Shown in pieces: positions 24,630 to 32,247 of a stretch of DNA of 64,000 nt. Each line of letters begins with the position of its first letter. The first letter of the stretch is position 1. Both the position numbers and the translations under genes were made by a program. A model generated the notes under the pieces. The model ran no database searches. It saw only the letters and a program-made list of their open reading frames with translations, and had not been told where the DNA came from. The stretch spans positions 62,001 through 126,000 of the forward strand of contig NZ_MSIF01000014.1 of assembly GCF_001921215.1 (NCBI RefSeq), read 5' to 3'. The stretch is from Actinophytocola xinjiangensis (lineage in GTDB: Bacteria > Actinomycetota > Actinomycetes > Mycobacteriales > Pseudonocardiaceae).

Positions 24630-24798
24630 CGACCCGGACGCGATGTTCGCGTTCTTCCTTGCTGAGAAGCTCGGGCGCACGGTAGCCGAGCTGGACGAGA
24701 TGAGCTGGGAAGAGTTCATGCGGTGGGGCGTCTACTTCGGGCGCAAGGCTCAGGAACAGCAACTGGCAAACCAGCAAACGCAGGGGAGGAAACGATGA
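24604..24798 (+). CDS. T extension of tail assembly chaperone via +1 frameshift
   Basis: The open frame in the +1 phase encodes LELDDPDAMFAFFLAEKLGR ... MSWEEFMRWGVYFGRKAQEQ, a typical T-domain, without a plausible own start. The AAAA run at 24606-24609 (frame-0 codons CAG AAA AGC) allows the lysyl-tRNA to shift +1 onto AAA before GCG. The more usual -1 shift does not lead into this frame; a -2 shift gives the same phase. The stop overlaps the next start (ATGA). Confidence 0.65.
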   Translation, partial: RKAAYLELDDPDAMFAFFLAEKLGRTVAELDEMSWEEFMRWGVYFGRKAQEQQLANQQTQGRKR

Positions 24799-25208
24799 TC
24801 GAGCCAATCCGGGTCCGGGGCCTGGCCGAGTTCAATCGTAACCTCCGCAAGATCAACAGTGATCTGCCGAAGGCACTTCGGCTGGCGCACAACGAGGGCG
24901 CCGAGTTCATCGCGGGCGAGGCTCGCCCCCAGGTGCCCTCCCGGAGTGGCCGCGCCAAGGCCACCGTGAAAGCCCGGTCGACGCGCACCGCGTCCCGGGT
25001 GCAAGGTGGCTCCAAGCGCGTCCCGTACTACCCGTGGTTGGACTTCGGCGGGCGGGTAGGTCCCGGCAAGGCGGTGAGCCGGCCGTACATCAAGCAGGGC
25101 CGGTACATCTACCCGGCCCTTGGCGCCAACTACAAGCGGCTCGCCGAGATTCTGACCGACGCGCTCATCGACGTTGCTCGCCAAGCCGGAGTCGAGGTGT
25201 CGGAATGA
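24795..25208 (+). CDS. HK97 gp10-like minor tail/virion protein
   Basis: This 137-aa basic protein begins at ATG 24795 with GGGGAGGAAACG upstream. RGLAEFNRNLRKINSDLPKA ... PSRSGRAKATVKARSTRTAS ... DFGGRVGPGKAVSRPYI resembles the HK97 gp10-like family of tail-completion proteins. In most phages this gene precedes the tube gene; here it lies after the chaperones, so the exact role is uncertain. Confidence 0.55.
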   Translation: MIEPIRVRGLAEFNRNLRKINSDLPKALRLAHNEGAEFIAGEARPQVPSRSGRAKATVKARSTRTASRVQGGSKRVPYYPWLDFGGRVGPGKAVSRPYIKQGRYIYPALGANYKRLAEILTDALIDVARQAGVEVSE

Positions 25209-25429
25209 ACACCCCGGACTCGCTGGAGGTCACCGTCGCCCGGATTGAGACCAAACTCGACGCCTGGAATCACCAGCAGACTGCCGACGCTGCCCGCGCG
25301 GCCACCCAGCACACCGACCACGAGACCCGAATCCGAGCGTTGGAGCGCGCCAAGTGGACCGCTGCTGGGTTCGCGGCGGCCGGGGGCGGGGCAGTCGGCA
25401 CCATCCTCACGAAGCTGATCGGGGGCTGA
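25205..25429 (+). CDS. Small coiled-coil/single-TM protein, possible holin-like
   Basis: This 74-aa protein is coupled to its neighbour (ATGA). A charged helical N-terminal region with coiled-coil character (VARIETKLDAW ... DHETRIRALERA) leads into one hydrophobic glycine-rich segment (AAGFAAAGGGAVGTILTKLI). This layout resembles DUF2746/XhlA-type membrane proteins seen near phage lysis genes. Placed directly before the tape measure and with no endolysin nearby, a lysis role is only a possibility. Confidence 0.5.
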   Translation: MNTPDSLEVTVARIETKLDAWNHQQTADAARAATQHTDHETRIRALERAKWTAAGFAAAGGGAVGTILTKLIGG

Positions 25430-25432
25430 CCC

Positions 25433-26479
25433 ATGGCGTCTAAGCCCACCGTTACCCTGACTCTTGCGGGCGACGAGAAGAAGCTCACCGAGGCGTTCGA
25501 CCGGGTCGGCGCGGCGTCAAAGTCGATGGCCGACGATGTAGACCGGTCGAGCAAGGAGATGGCCGACTCGGGCAGCAACGCACAGGAGCGGCTGACCGAG
25601 GGGTTCGACACCACCGACACCCGCGCGATGGGCTTCCGGGACACGATCACCGGTCTGCAGGACGGGTTCCAGGGCCTCACCGACGACAGTCTCGGGCTGG
25701 GCGAACGGCTGTTGCTGCTGGGTACCGGCGTCGGTGACCTGGCCTCGGGCATGGTCAATCTCCTGATTCCGGCCATGGCGACGTTCTGGGGGTGGCTCAG
25801 TTCGACTACGGCCGCGACCTGGCTTGTCGCCACGGCCAAGACCGCGTGGGCCGCCGTGACCGGAGCCGTGTCTACGGCGATAGCTGTACTCAACGCGGTG
25901 ATTCGGGCAAACCCGATCATGTTCTTGGTGGGGCTGATCTCCGTGTTGGTCGGAGCGTTCATGCTGCTGTGGAACAGGTCCGCCGCCTTCCGGGACTTCT
26001 TCATCGGGATATGGAACGCAATCCGGGGTGCGGTTGGCTCGGTGGTGGGCTGGATCAAGAGTGTCTGGGCTGGCCTCCCGGGGTTCTTCCGGGGGGTTGT
26101 GAACGGGATCGTGAGCATCTTCTCCGGCATCGGGAACGGGATCAAGAACGCTTTCAAGGGCGCCGTAAACTTTGTCATCGGGATCCTGAACACGGCGATC
26201 AACGCCATCAACGGCTTGATCAACGGCGCCAACCTGATCCCCGGCATCAACATTCCGAACATCCCTCAGATTCCCCGGCTGCACACGGGTGGCGTGGTCC
26301 CCGGCATGATCGGGTCCGAACAGTTGGCCATCCTGCAAGCCGGTGAGCGGGTCGTCCCTCGGGGCCAGGGCGGGGGTGGCGGAGCGGCCACGGTCGCGTT
26401 CTCCGGCGACGTAGACAGCGCGTTCGCTACCGCGTTCATGAAGTTGGTTCGATCCGGTGATATCACGGTGGCGGCATGA
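25433..26479 (+). CDS. Tape measure protein, unusually short
   Basis: This 348-aa protein has an N-terminal helical region, several hydrophobic stretches (about residues 100-200) and aromatic/glycine repeats (WIKSVWAGLPGFFRGVVNGI, FSGIGNGIKNAF), as in tape measure proteins. It ends with the frequent LHTGGVVPG and AGERVVPRG motifs. Siphophage tape measures are usually 700-2000 aa and scale with tail length at about 0.15 nm per residue, so this one predicts a tail of only about 50 nm. Its stop overlaps the next start. Confidence 0.85.
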   Translation: MASKPTVTLTLAGDEKKLTEAFDRVGAASKSMADDVDRSSKEMADSGSNAQERLTEGFDTTDTRAMGFRDTITGLQDGFQGLTDDSLGLGERLLLLGTGVGDLASGMVNLLIPAMATFWGWLSSTTAATWLVATAKTAWAAVTGAVSTAIAVLNAVIRANPIMFLVGLISVLVGAFMLLWNRSAAFRDFFIGIWNAIRGAVGSVVGWIKSVWAGLPGFFRGVVNGIVSIFSGIGNGIKNAFKGAVNFVIGILNTAINAINGLINGANLIPGINIPNIPQIPRLHTGGVVPGMIGSEQLAILQAGERVVPRGQGGGGGAATVAFSGDVDSAFATAFMKLVRSGDITVAA

Positions 26480-29355
26480 TTACCCCGGTCGTTGACGCCT
26501 ACCTTGGCGGGGACTGGCGCACCCTCGACGCCTCGACCGGCGGCACGGTGCGGCAAAGCCCCCCGATCAAGATCACGGCCGGCGCCAAGGACGAGGCGGC
26601 CAAGACCTCACCGAGCAAGGCCACGTTCACCCTGAACGACCCGGACGGCGACTACGACCCGGGCAACCCGATGAGTCAGTGGTTCGGGGACCTGAAGGAG
26701 AACACCCGAGTGCGGGTGACCGTGCCGCTCACCGAGCCGGTGTCGTTCACGCACACGATCGCGGATGGCCCGGGGGCGGACGCCGACCAGGTCCCCGGCG
26801 AGTTCTGGAACAGCGAGACCCGGTACCACGTCGAGTTGCCGGTGTCCGACGTGACCGGCGGCATTGCCGGCACGGTGCTGCAGCTCCGCTACCTGGACGC
26901 GAACAACTTCTTGTGGGTGCAGGTCGTCTACCACACCACCGACAGCGTCCAGGTGGGTGTGATCGAGCGCGTGGCGGGCTCGGACCGCCGGCTGTTGGCC
27001 GACACCCGGGTCTACCCGGACGGGACCCTGTTCACGGTCAATGCGTTCTCGGTGGTGGTGCTCGTCGAGGGCCAGGTTGTGCGCGCCAAGGTGTGGGCGG
27101 ACGGGGACCCCGAACCGCTCGACTGGCAGGTCGAGTGCACCCGCGCGACCGTGCGAGCCGGGGCAACGTTCCTCGCCTCCACCCTCGACGCCGGCAACAC
27201 GAACACCATGCCGTGGGTCATGGAGTACACCGACGTCCGGGTCGGCATCCCGGTGTTCTACGGGGAGGTCGCCGAGTTCAACCCGGCCGTGGCTGACGAG
27301 TCTCACGCCGCGCCCACGGTGGCCATCACCGCGAGCGGCATCGGCCGCCGGGTGGCGCAGGGGTCGGACCCGCTCAAGTCGTCCGCGTTCCGGTCCTGGA
27401 CCTCTCCGCAGGGCTGGATCCGCGAGGGCTCCATGACGTCCACCTCGGGCGTCGGGTCGACGAACACCATGCAAGGCGCGGTGGGTGACTCCGACGACGT
27501 CCCGGTCGGGAGCTTCTTCCGGCTGCTCGACGAGACCGGCCGGTACAAGGAGGACCAGCTGTTCACGGTGACCGCCAACAGCGGCGGCCAGATCACCTTC
27601 ACCCCGGACACGCTGGAGCCCATCGTCCTGCGGGACGTGGCGGCGTCGTACCGGCTGGCCACCGAGGACGACCTACCCATTGCGTACTGGCCGATGGAGG
27701 ACGACCGGGGCTCAACCAGTCCCGCTTCCGGCCTGCTCGGCGGGGCGCCGATGGAGACTCGGGTGGACACCCCCGAGTTCGCCGCCTTCGACGTGTTCGC
27801 GGGCTCCGCCCCCCTGGTCAAGCTGAACAACGCCGAGCTGTACGGCACGGTCCCCGACTACACCGACACCAACCAAGCGTTCACGCTCGCGTTCCTGGCC
27901 CGCTTCCCCGACGCTGACGAGGCAGGCACCGGCCAGGCGATCGTCCAGTTCTACTGCACCGGCACGGCGGAGGTGTGGGCGCTGAACTACGCCACCGGTG
28001 GCGGGGACGGCGACCTCGTGCTGTCGGCCTACTCGGCGACCACGGGCGCCCAGCTGTTCAGCACCCCCTACGACATGGGGATGCGCGGCAACCCCCGCCT
28101 GGTCACGCTCAACCTGGAGCAGACCGGCCCGACCACGGTCCAGTACTCGCTACTGACGGTGGGCTACACGTCGGCCGGCGGCACCTCGGTTGCTGGCCCA
28201 GCCACCGCGACGGCCACCGGGGTCACCGCCCTCGGGAAGATCACCAGCGCGCAGGTGAACCCCGGCGGCGGCTACGTGGACGTCGGCTTCGGGCACCTCG
28301 CGGTAGTCCCCGCCGTGCTGTCGTACATCAACATCACGGACCGGATCTCCGGCTACGCCCAGGAGAACCCCCCGCGTCGCTTCGCCCGCCTGGCCTACGA
28401 GGAGGGCGAACCGGTCACCTACTGCCAGGGCATCGTTCCCGCCGGGATCCTGGGTCCCCAGCGCCGGGACACGCTGCTGGACACCTGGCAGGACGTCACC
28501 GACTTCGACATGGGCCGCTTCTACGAGGCCAAGGGGGCCTACCGGTTCGAGTACCGCACCCGGTCCAGCCTCTACAACCAGGGGCACATCCTGGACCTGG
28601 ACTACGAGGGCGGGGCGGTCCTCGCCCCGTTCGACCCGGTCCGGGACGACCAAGGCTCCCGCAACGACATCACAGTGAAGCGCGAGGGTGGGTCGACCTA
28701 CCGGGCGGTGAAGGAGTCCGGGGCCAAGAGCGTTGAGGCCATCGGCCGGTACACCGACGCGCCCACGGTGAACGCCGCGTTCGACCGGCACCTACCCGAC
28801 CTGGCGCACTGGCGCCTGCACCTGGGCACGGTCGACGGGGACCGCTACCCCACGATCACGGTCAAGGCAGCGGACGGCGTGCTGTCCCTGGAACGCCTGC
28901 TGTCCGTGGGGGTGGGCGACCGGGTGCGCGTCACCAACGCCGGGGCGCGCCGCCGGTTCGAACCCATTGACCAACTGGTTCCCGGCTACACCCTCACCCT
29001 GCACCCCTACGTGCCCACCCTGGCCATGAACTGCGTGCCGGCGTCGCCGTACAACGTGGCGGTGCTCGACGAGGACACGGTGCGCCTGGACTCCGACACC
29101 AGCGCCCTGGACGACGACATCACCTCGTCGGCCGCCACGTTCGACGTGGCCACCACCGATTGTCTGTGGACCACCGACCCGGACCACTTCCCATTCGACG
29201 TGCTCGTCGGTGGGGAGCGCTGCACCGTCACGGCCATCAGTGGCGCCTCGTCACCGCAGGCGTTCACCGTCACCCGAGCCGTTAACGGCGTCGCCCGCGC
29301 CTGGTCGGCCGGCACGAAAGTGTCCCTGGCCGATCCCCACTACCTGCCGCTCTAG
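26476..29355 (+). CDS. Large distal tail protein
   Basis: This 959-aa protein lies directly after the tape measure (ATGA overlap). The N-terminus (FTLNDPDGDYDPGNPMSQWF) resembles distal-tail/baseplate hub modules of actinophages. A central portion with DLPIAYWPMEDDRGS and ATRVD-type strands looks like a LamG/concanavalin-type carbohydrate-binding domain. The C-terminal part (VAVLDEDTVRLDSDTSALDD, VTRAVNGVARAWSAG) is beta-rich. It probably combines tail-tip and receptor-binding functions that larger phages split over several genes. Confidence 0.75.
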   Translation: MITPVVDAYLGGDWRTLDASTGGTVRQSPPIKITAGAKDEAAKTSPSKATFTLNDPDGDYDPGNPMSQWFGDLKENTRVRVTVPLTEPVSFTHTIADGPGADADQVPGEFWNSETRYHVELPVSDVTGGIAGTVLQLRYLDANNFLWVQVVYHTTDSVQVGVIERVAGSDRRLLADTRVYPDGTLFTVNAFSVVVLVEGQVVRAKVWADGDPEPLDWQVECTRATVRAGATFLASTLDAGNTNTMPWVMEYTDVRVGIPVFYGEVAEFNPAVADESHAAPTVAITASGIGRRVAQGSDPLKSSAFRSWTSPQGWIREGSMTSTSGVGSTNTMQGAVGDSDDVPVGSFFRLLDETGRYKEDQLFTVTANSGGQITFTPDTLEPIVLRDVAASYRLATEDDLPIAYWPMEDDRGSTSPASGLLGGAPMETRVDTPEFAAFDVFAGSAPLVKLNNAELYGTVPDYTDTNQAFTLAFLARFPDADEAGTGQAIVQFYCTGTAEVWALNYATGGGDGDLVLSAYSATTGAQLFSTPYDMGMRGNPRLVTLNLEQTGPTTVQYSLLTVGYTSAGGTSVAGPATATATGVTALGKITSAQVNPGGGYVDVGFGHLAVVPAVLSYINITDRISGYAQENPPRRFARLAYEEGEPVTYCQGIVPAGILGPQRRDTLLDTWQDVTDFDMGRFYEAKGAYRFEYRTRSSLYNQGHILDLDYEGGAVLAPFDPVRDDQGSRNDITVKREGGSTYRAVKESGAKSVEAIGRYTDAPTVNAAFDRHLPDLAHWRLHLGTVDGDRYPTITVKAADGVLSLERLLSVGVGDRVRVTNAGARRRFEPIDQLVPGYTLTLHPYVPTLAMNCVPASPYNVAVLDEDTVRLDSDTSALDDDITSSAATFDVATTDCLWTTDPDHFPFDVLVGGERCTVTAISGASSPQAFTVTRAVNGVARAWSAGTKVSLADPHYLPL

Positions 29356-29364
29356 GAGGACTCC

Positions 29365-29826
29365 GTGGCCCTGTTCGCTGCTGGCCAGCCGCTCACCGCG
29401 CAGGCCCTCAACGCCGCTCTCGGTGTGGGCGTGGATAACGGCCAGATGACACCCGGCACGACTACCTCGACGTCGTACGTCACCGCCCTCACCAGCGGGA
29501 GCACGTGCGGCACCCCGTTCGTGGCGCCCACGTCCGGCATGGTAGTGATCGTGTTCTACGGCCGTCTACGCAACTCGGGCAACAACATCACGCTTATGAG
29601 CGTGCGAATCGGCACTGGCTCTACGCTCGGGGCCGGTACGGCGATCCTGTCCGGCTCCGACGACTGGTGTAAGCAGACGACGGGTACGGCCGACGCGGGC
29701 GACTCGGCTCACGTCACGATAGGCAGTCTCACCCCGGGTAACACCTACAACGTGGTCGCCCAGCACCGTGTAAACGGGGGAACCGGCACCTTCTCCAGCC
29801 GCCGAGTCACGGTGATCCCGGTCTAG
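29365..29826 (+). CDS. Tail-tip or fibre-like protein
   Basis: This 153-aa protein starts at GTG 29365 after TAGGAGGA. ALFAAGQPLTAQALNAAL is a common N-terminus of small actinophage tail-associated proteins, followed by a fibronectin/C1q-like beta sandwich (VIVFYGRLRNSGNNITLMSV ... NTYNVVAQHRVNGG). It is the last gene of the structural run. Its TAG stop shares the tetranucleotide CTAG (29823-29826) with the stop of the converging minus-strand gene. Confidence 0.7.
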   Translation: MALFAAGQPLTAQALNAALGVGVDNGQMTPGTTTSTSYVTALTSGSTCGTPFVAPTSGMVVIVFYGRLRNSGNNITLMSVRIGTGSTLGAGTAILSGSDDWCKQTTGTADAGDSAHVTIGSLTPGNTYNVVAQHRVNGGTGTFSSRRVTVIPV

Positions 29827-30179
29827 GTGTGGTCGGCTAAATACGCTTGGTGACACTCGCCGCAAGACCGCAGTGTCCATACCCCGGCGGCCTGTAGCTC
29901 CGGCTCGGTCGGGCACTGGTGGTCCTCGGGCACTCGCTTCCCGCAGAGGGTGTGCCAGCGCTCGTTACGTCGCTGAACTGCGAGGTGCCGCACCCCTGGT
30001 GGCTTGGCGAGGATCGGCGCCGCCGTGACGCCGCTGGGGGTGGCAATCCGCTTCGCTTTCCGTGGCCGACCGACCCCGCACGGGCAGCCGGAGGGCTCCT
30101 CCTCATGGCGCACGGGCGCCCCGGCGGGGGTGGTCACGCCGGGGCGCCCGTGATCGGTGGGGACGGTCGGGAGGGGCAC
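29823..30179 (-). CDS. Small cysteine-rich protein on the minus strand
   Basis: This 118-aa protein is read against the structural genes. It starts at GTG 30179 behind GGAG and contains several Cys pairs (CPCG, CGKRVPEDHQC, CGECHQ), suggesting a zinc ribbon, after a basic stretch GRPRKAKR. It is divergent from the GntR gene, with operator repeats between them, so its transcription may be controlled by that regulator. Function unknown. Confidence 0.55.
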   Translation of the reverse strand: MPLPTVPTDHGRPGVTTPAGAPVRHEEEPSGCPCGVGRPRKAKRIATPSGVTAAPILAKPPGVRHLAVQRRNERWHTLCGKRVPEDHQCPTEPELQAAGVWTLRSCGECHQAYLADHT

Positions 30180-30207
30180 CGGAACTCCAACTGGATAGGA
30201 CGTCTTA

Positions 30208-30251
30208 ACCAGTTGCTACCAGGACAAACGCAACTGGTCAATACCAGTTGC
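30208..30251. promoter_or_regulatory. GntR operator repeats
   Basis: ACCAGTTGC occurs at 30208-30216 and 30243-30251, and its complement GCAACTGGT at 30230-30238. Sites two and three form a perfect palindrome, AACTGGTcaatACCAGTT (30232-30249), of the GT-N-AC type bound by GntR/HutC regulators. The block lies between the minus-strand gene (start 30179) and the GntR gene (start 30332), so it can control both. TTAACCAG recurs at 30205 and 30308. Confidence 0.7.
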
Positions 30252-30331
30252 GGGGCATGACTCAAACGTGCCAGCCGTGGGTACTCTCGGTGCTCGTCAA
30301 GACGTGTTAACCAGCCCCGGGAGGTGGTGTC

Positions 30332-31087
30332 GTGGTCGACCGGACAAGCGGCCTGCCCGCCTACCGGCAAGTGGCCGACGACTTGCGCGCTCGCATCGCC
30401 TCCGGAGAGCTGGCGCCCGGTGACCGGCTGCCCTCCGAACGGCAGATGGTCGACACGTACGGCGTCAGTCGTCCGACCGTCCGTGACGCCGTGAACTTGC
30501 TGCGCACCGAGGGCTTGGTGATCGCCGAACACGGGCGCGGCGTGTTCGTCCGGCGAGCAACGAGTGTCATGCGTCTGGCTCGTCTGTCCCGGTCCGCCCG
30601 GGAGGCGGGCCGGGGCGCGTTCCTCGGTGACGCTGCCGCCGCTGGCTTCACTCCGAGCGTCGAGGTGCAAGTCACCTTCGAGCCGGCCGACGCCCGAATG
30701 GCCGAACTGCTGGGCGTGGCGGTCGGCACCGAGCTGTGCGTTCGGGATCGCGTGATGGACGCTGACGGCGTCACGGTGCAGCTGGCCGTCTCGCGGTTCC
30801 CGAGGTCGGTCACCAAGGGAACCGCGATGGAGCAGCCGGACAGCGGTCCCGGCGGGACCCACTCGCGACTGGAGGAAGGCGGCCACCAGCTCGACCGGTT
30901 CACCGAGGCTGTAGGCGCTCGAATGCCGACGCCGCACGAGTCGTCCGTGTTGCAGCTCTCGCCTGGCGTGCCGGTCCTCACCGTGACCCGCGTGGCCTTC
31001 ACTGTCGACGGCCGCGCGGTCGAGGTGAACGACATCGTGATGTCCGCTGACCGGTTCTCGTTGGCCTACGAGATCCCTGCCACGTAG
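30332..31087 (+). CDS. GntR-family (HutC subfamily) regulator
   Basis: This 251-aa regulator has an N-terminal winged helix typical of GntR (AYRQVADDLRARIASGELAP, LPSERQMVDTYGVSRPTVRD, about 9-75) and a UTRA-like C-terminal domain (LCVRDRVMDADG, VLTVTRVAFTVDG). GTG 30332 follows GGGAGG. GntR proteins of this type control replication and transfer of Streptomyces integrative plasmids (KorSA/KorA), and here the protein probably controls the element's lysogenic state through the upstream palindrome. The UTRA domain suggests response to a small ligand. Confidence 0.85.
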   Translation: MVDRTSGLPAYRQVADDLRARIASGELAPGDRLPSERQMVDTYGVSRPTVRDAVNLLRTEGLVIAEHGRGVFVRRATSVMRLARLSRSAREAGRGAFLGDAAAAGFTPSVEVQVTFEPADARMAELLGVAVGTELCVRDRVMDADGVTVQLAVSRFPRSVTKGTAMEQPDSGPGGTHSRLEEGGHQLDRFTEAVGARMPTPHESSVLQLSPGVPVLTVTRVAFTVDGRAVEVNDIVMSADRFSLAYEIPAT

Positions 31088-31128
31088 ACGGACCCGGCGT
31101 GCGGCCGAGGCGAGGGTGCCCACGTTGA

Positions 31129-31302
31129 TCACGGAAGCGGACGAGCGGGGTCGGCCGGTTGGCACAGCCGAGGCAGGCACGGCCCCTCGGTCAGCGCCAG
31201 GTCGCCGGCCCAAATGATCGTGATCACCGACAGGGCGGTGATCCACGCCGTGACCATGAAGTGCCACGACAGCGGGCGCGGGCGCGCGGGCCGCCGGCTC
31301 AT
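31129..31302 (-). CDS. Small single-TM protein (second of a pair)
   Basis: This 57-aa protein starts at ATG 31302, overlapping the stop of the upstream membrane gene (ATGA). After an Arg/Pro-rich N-terminus one hydrophobic helix (FMVTAWITALSVITIIWAG) precedes a short Cys-containing tail. The pair is transcribed against the rest of the element, a typical arrangement for lysogeny-expressed genes such as superinfection exclusion proteins. A lysis role is also possible. Confidence 0.55.
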   Translation of the reverse strand: MSRRPARPRPLSWHFMVTAWITALSVITIIWAGDLALTEGPCLPRLCQPADPARPLP

Positions 31303-31565
31303 GTCTCCGCCTGGCAAGCCCGGTGCCGGTCCCGCTCAACGTCGGCCGGGTCGTTCGGGTAGCCGTTGGTCCCGGCGAACCCCTGCAGTGCCCGACAAGC
31401 CTCCGCGCGTCCGTCAGGTGCCACTGGTGCGGGGACGGGGGTGGGCGGTCCGGTCACGGTGGGCGACCCGGCCCACAGGACAGCCCCGGTGAGGGTCACG
31501 GCCAAGCCGGCCAGAACCACGCCGACCCAAAGGTTCGCTTTGATTTCCTGAATAGCCCGTTTCAC
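31299..31565 (-). CDS. Small membrane-anchored protein (first of a pair)
   Basis: This 88-aa protein starts at GTG 31565 with GGGAGG upstream. A short basic N-terminus, one hydrophobic helix (LWVGVVLAGLAVTLTGAVLW), then a Pro-rich linker and a small Cys-containing outer domain (EACRALQGFAGTNGYPNDPA ... RHRACQ) suggest an extracytoplasmic domain tethered to the membrane. It is coupled to the 57-aa gene. A frame extending to 31655 lacks a ribosome-binding site and was not used. Confidence 0.6.
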   Translation of the reverse strand: MKRAIQEIKANLWVGVVLAGLAVTLTGAVLWAGSPTVTGPPTPVPAPVAPDGRAEACRALQGFAGTNGYPNDPADVERDRHRACQAET

Positions 31566-31749
31566 TGCGCCTCCCGGCGTCGGCTTAAGCCAATAACCCC
31601 TGCTAGACAGCGGGATCCGCCCCGGAGAAAAGCACACAAGATATGTGGCTGACAATTACTTGTGGGCGATTTATTCGGGTGGTTGAATTTAATTCTTCGC
31701 GGGATTTACCACGAAGGTAAGGAAACGGGCGAATTAAGGAGAACGGGAA
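31566..31749. promoter_or_regulatory. AT-richer divergent promoter region
   Basis: These 184 bases separate the minus-strand membrane pair from the integrase operon and are distinctly AT-rich for this genome (for example GATTTATTCGGGTGGTTGAA and TTTAATTC). They probably contain back-to-back promoters. AAGGAG at 31737-31742 is the ribosome-binding site for ATG 31750. Confidence 0.45.
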
Positions 31750-32247
31750 ATGACCACCACCACCGCCGTGACCGAGGCCGCCACTCCTCGGGTGTGCGCC
31801 TGCAACTGCGGCGCCGCCGTGGCCAAGAAGTCCCGGTTCCGCATGGGCCACGACCAGCGGCTGGTGTCGGACCTGGCGGGGCAGCTCGTGTACGGCGAGG
31901 ACATGCCCGAGGGGTTGGTGGACCTGCTCGGGTTGGGTGACTGGGACCCCAAGGCCGACATTGAGGACCGGATCAACATCGTGGTGCACCGGGTCGCCCA
32001 GGAGTTCAGCGCCGGCCTGGCCAACAAGGTCGACAGCGCCGCGCGGAGGCGCTGGGAGAAGGCCGGCAAGGGCAAGCCGGCCAAGGTCGCTGAGCCCGTT
32101 AGGGACACCCCGGCCGAGGTGGCCAGCGGCGACAAGGTGGCCGCCCTGGGTGAGTGCGGCGGGACGACCAAGGCCGGCAAGAAGTGCAAGCGGCGGGCCG
32201 AGATCGGCACCGAGTTCTGCCACGCCCACCGGAAGGCCGCGAAGTGA
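31750..32247 (+). CDS. Zinc-motif protein upstream of integrase; possible recombination accessory factor
   Basis: This 165-aa protein has AAGGAG before ATG 31750. The N-terminus has CACNCG and RFRMGHDQRL, a motif recurring in actinophage proteins. The C-terminus has a second Cys/His cluster (ECGGTTKAGKKCKRRAEIG ... FCHAHR), resembling small zinc-ribbon tails. A Lys-rich linker joins them. Its stop overlaps the integrase start (GTGA), so the two are made together. That makes a role in integration or excision, for example as directionality factor, worth testing; the sequence alone does not prove it. Confidence 0.6.
   Translation: MTTTTAVTEAATPRVCACNCGAAVAKKSRFRMGHDQRLVSDLAGQLVYGEDMPEGLVDLLGLGDWDPKADIEDRINIVVHRVAQEFSAGLANKVDSAARRRWEKAGKGKPAKVAEPVRDTPAEVASGDKVAALGECGGTTKAGKKCKRRAEIGTEFCHAHRKAAK

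Noticed and set aside
24560-24630. -1 programmed frameshift of the usual heptamer type
   Set aside because: The T frame is +1, not -1, relative to G, and no XXXYYYZ heptamer leads into it.
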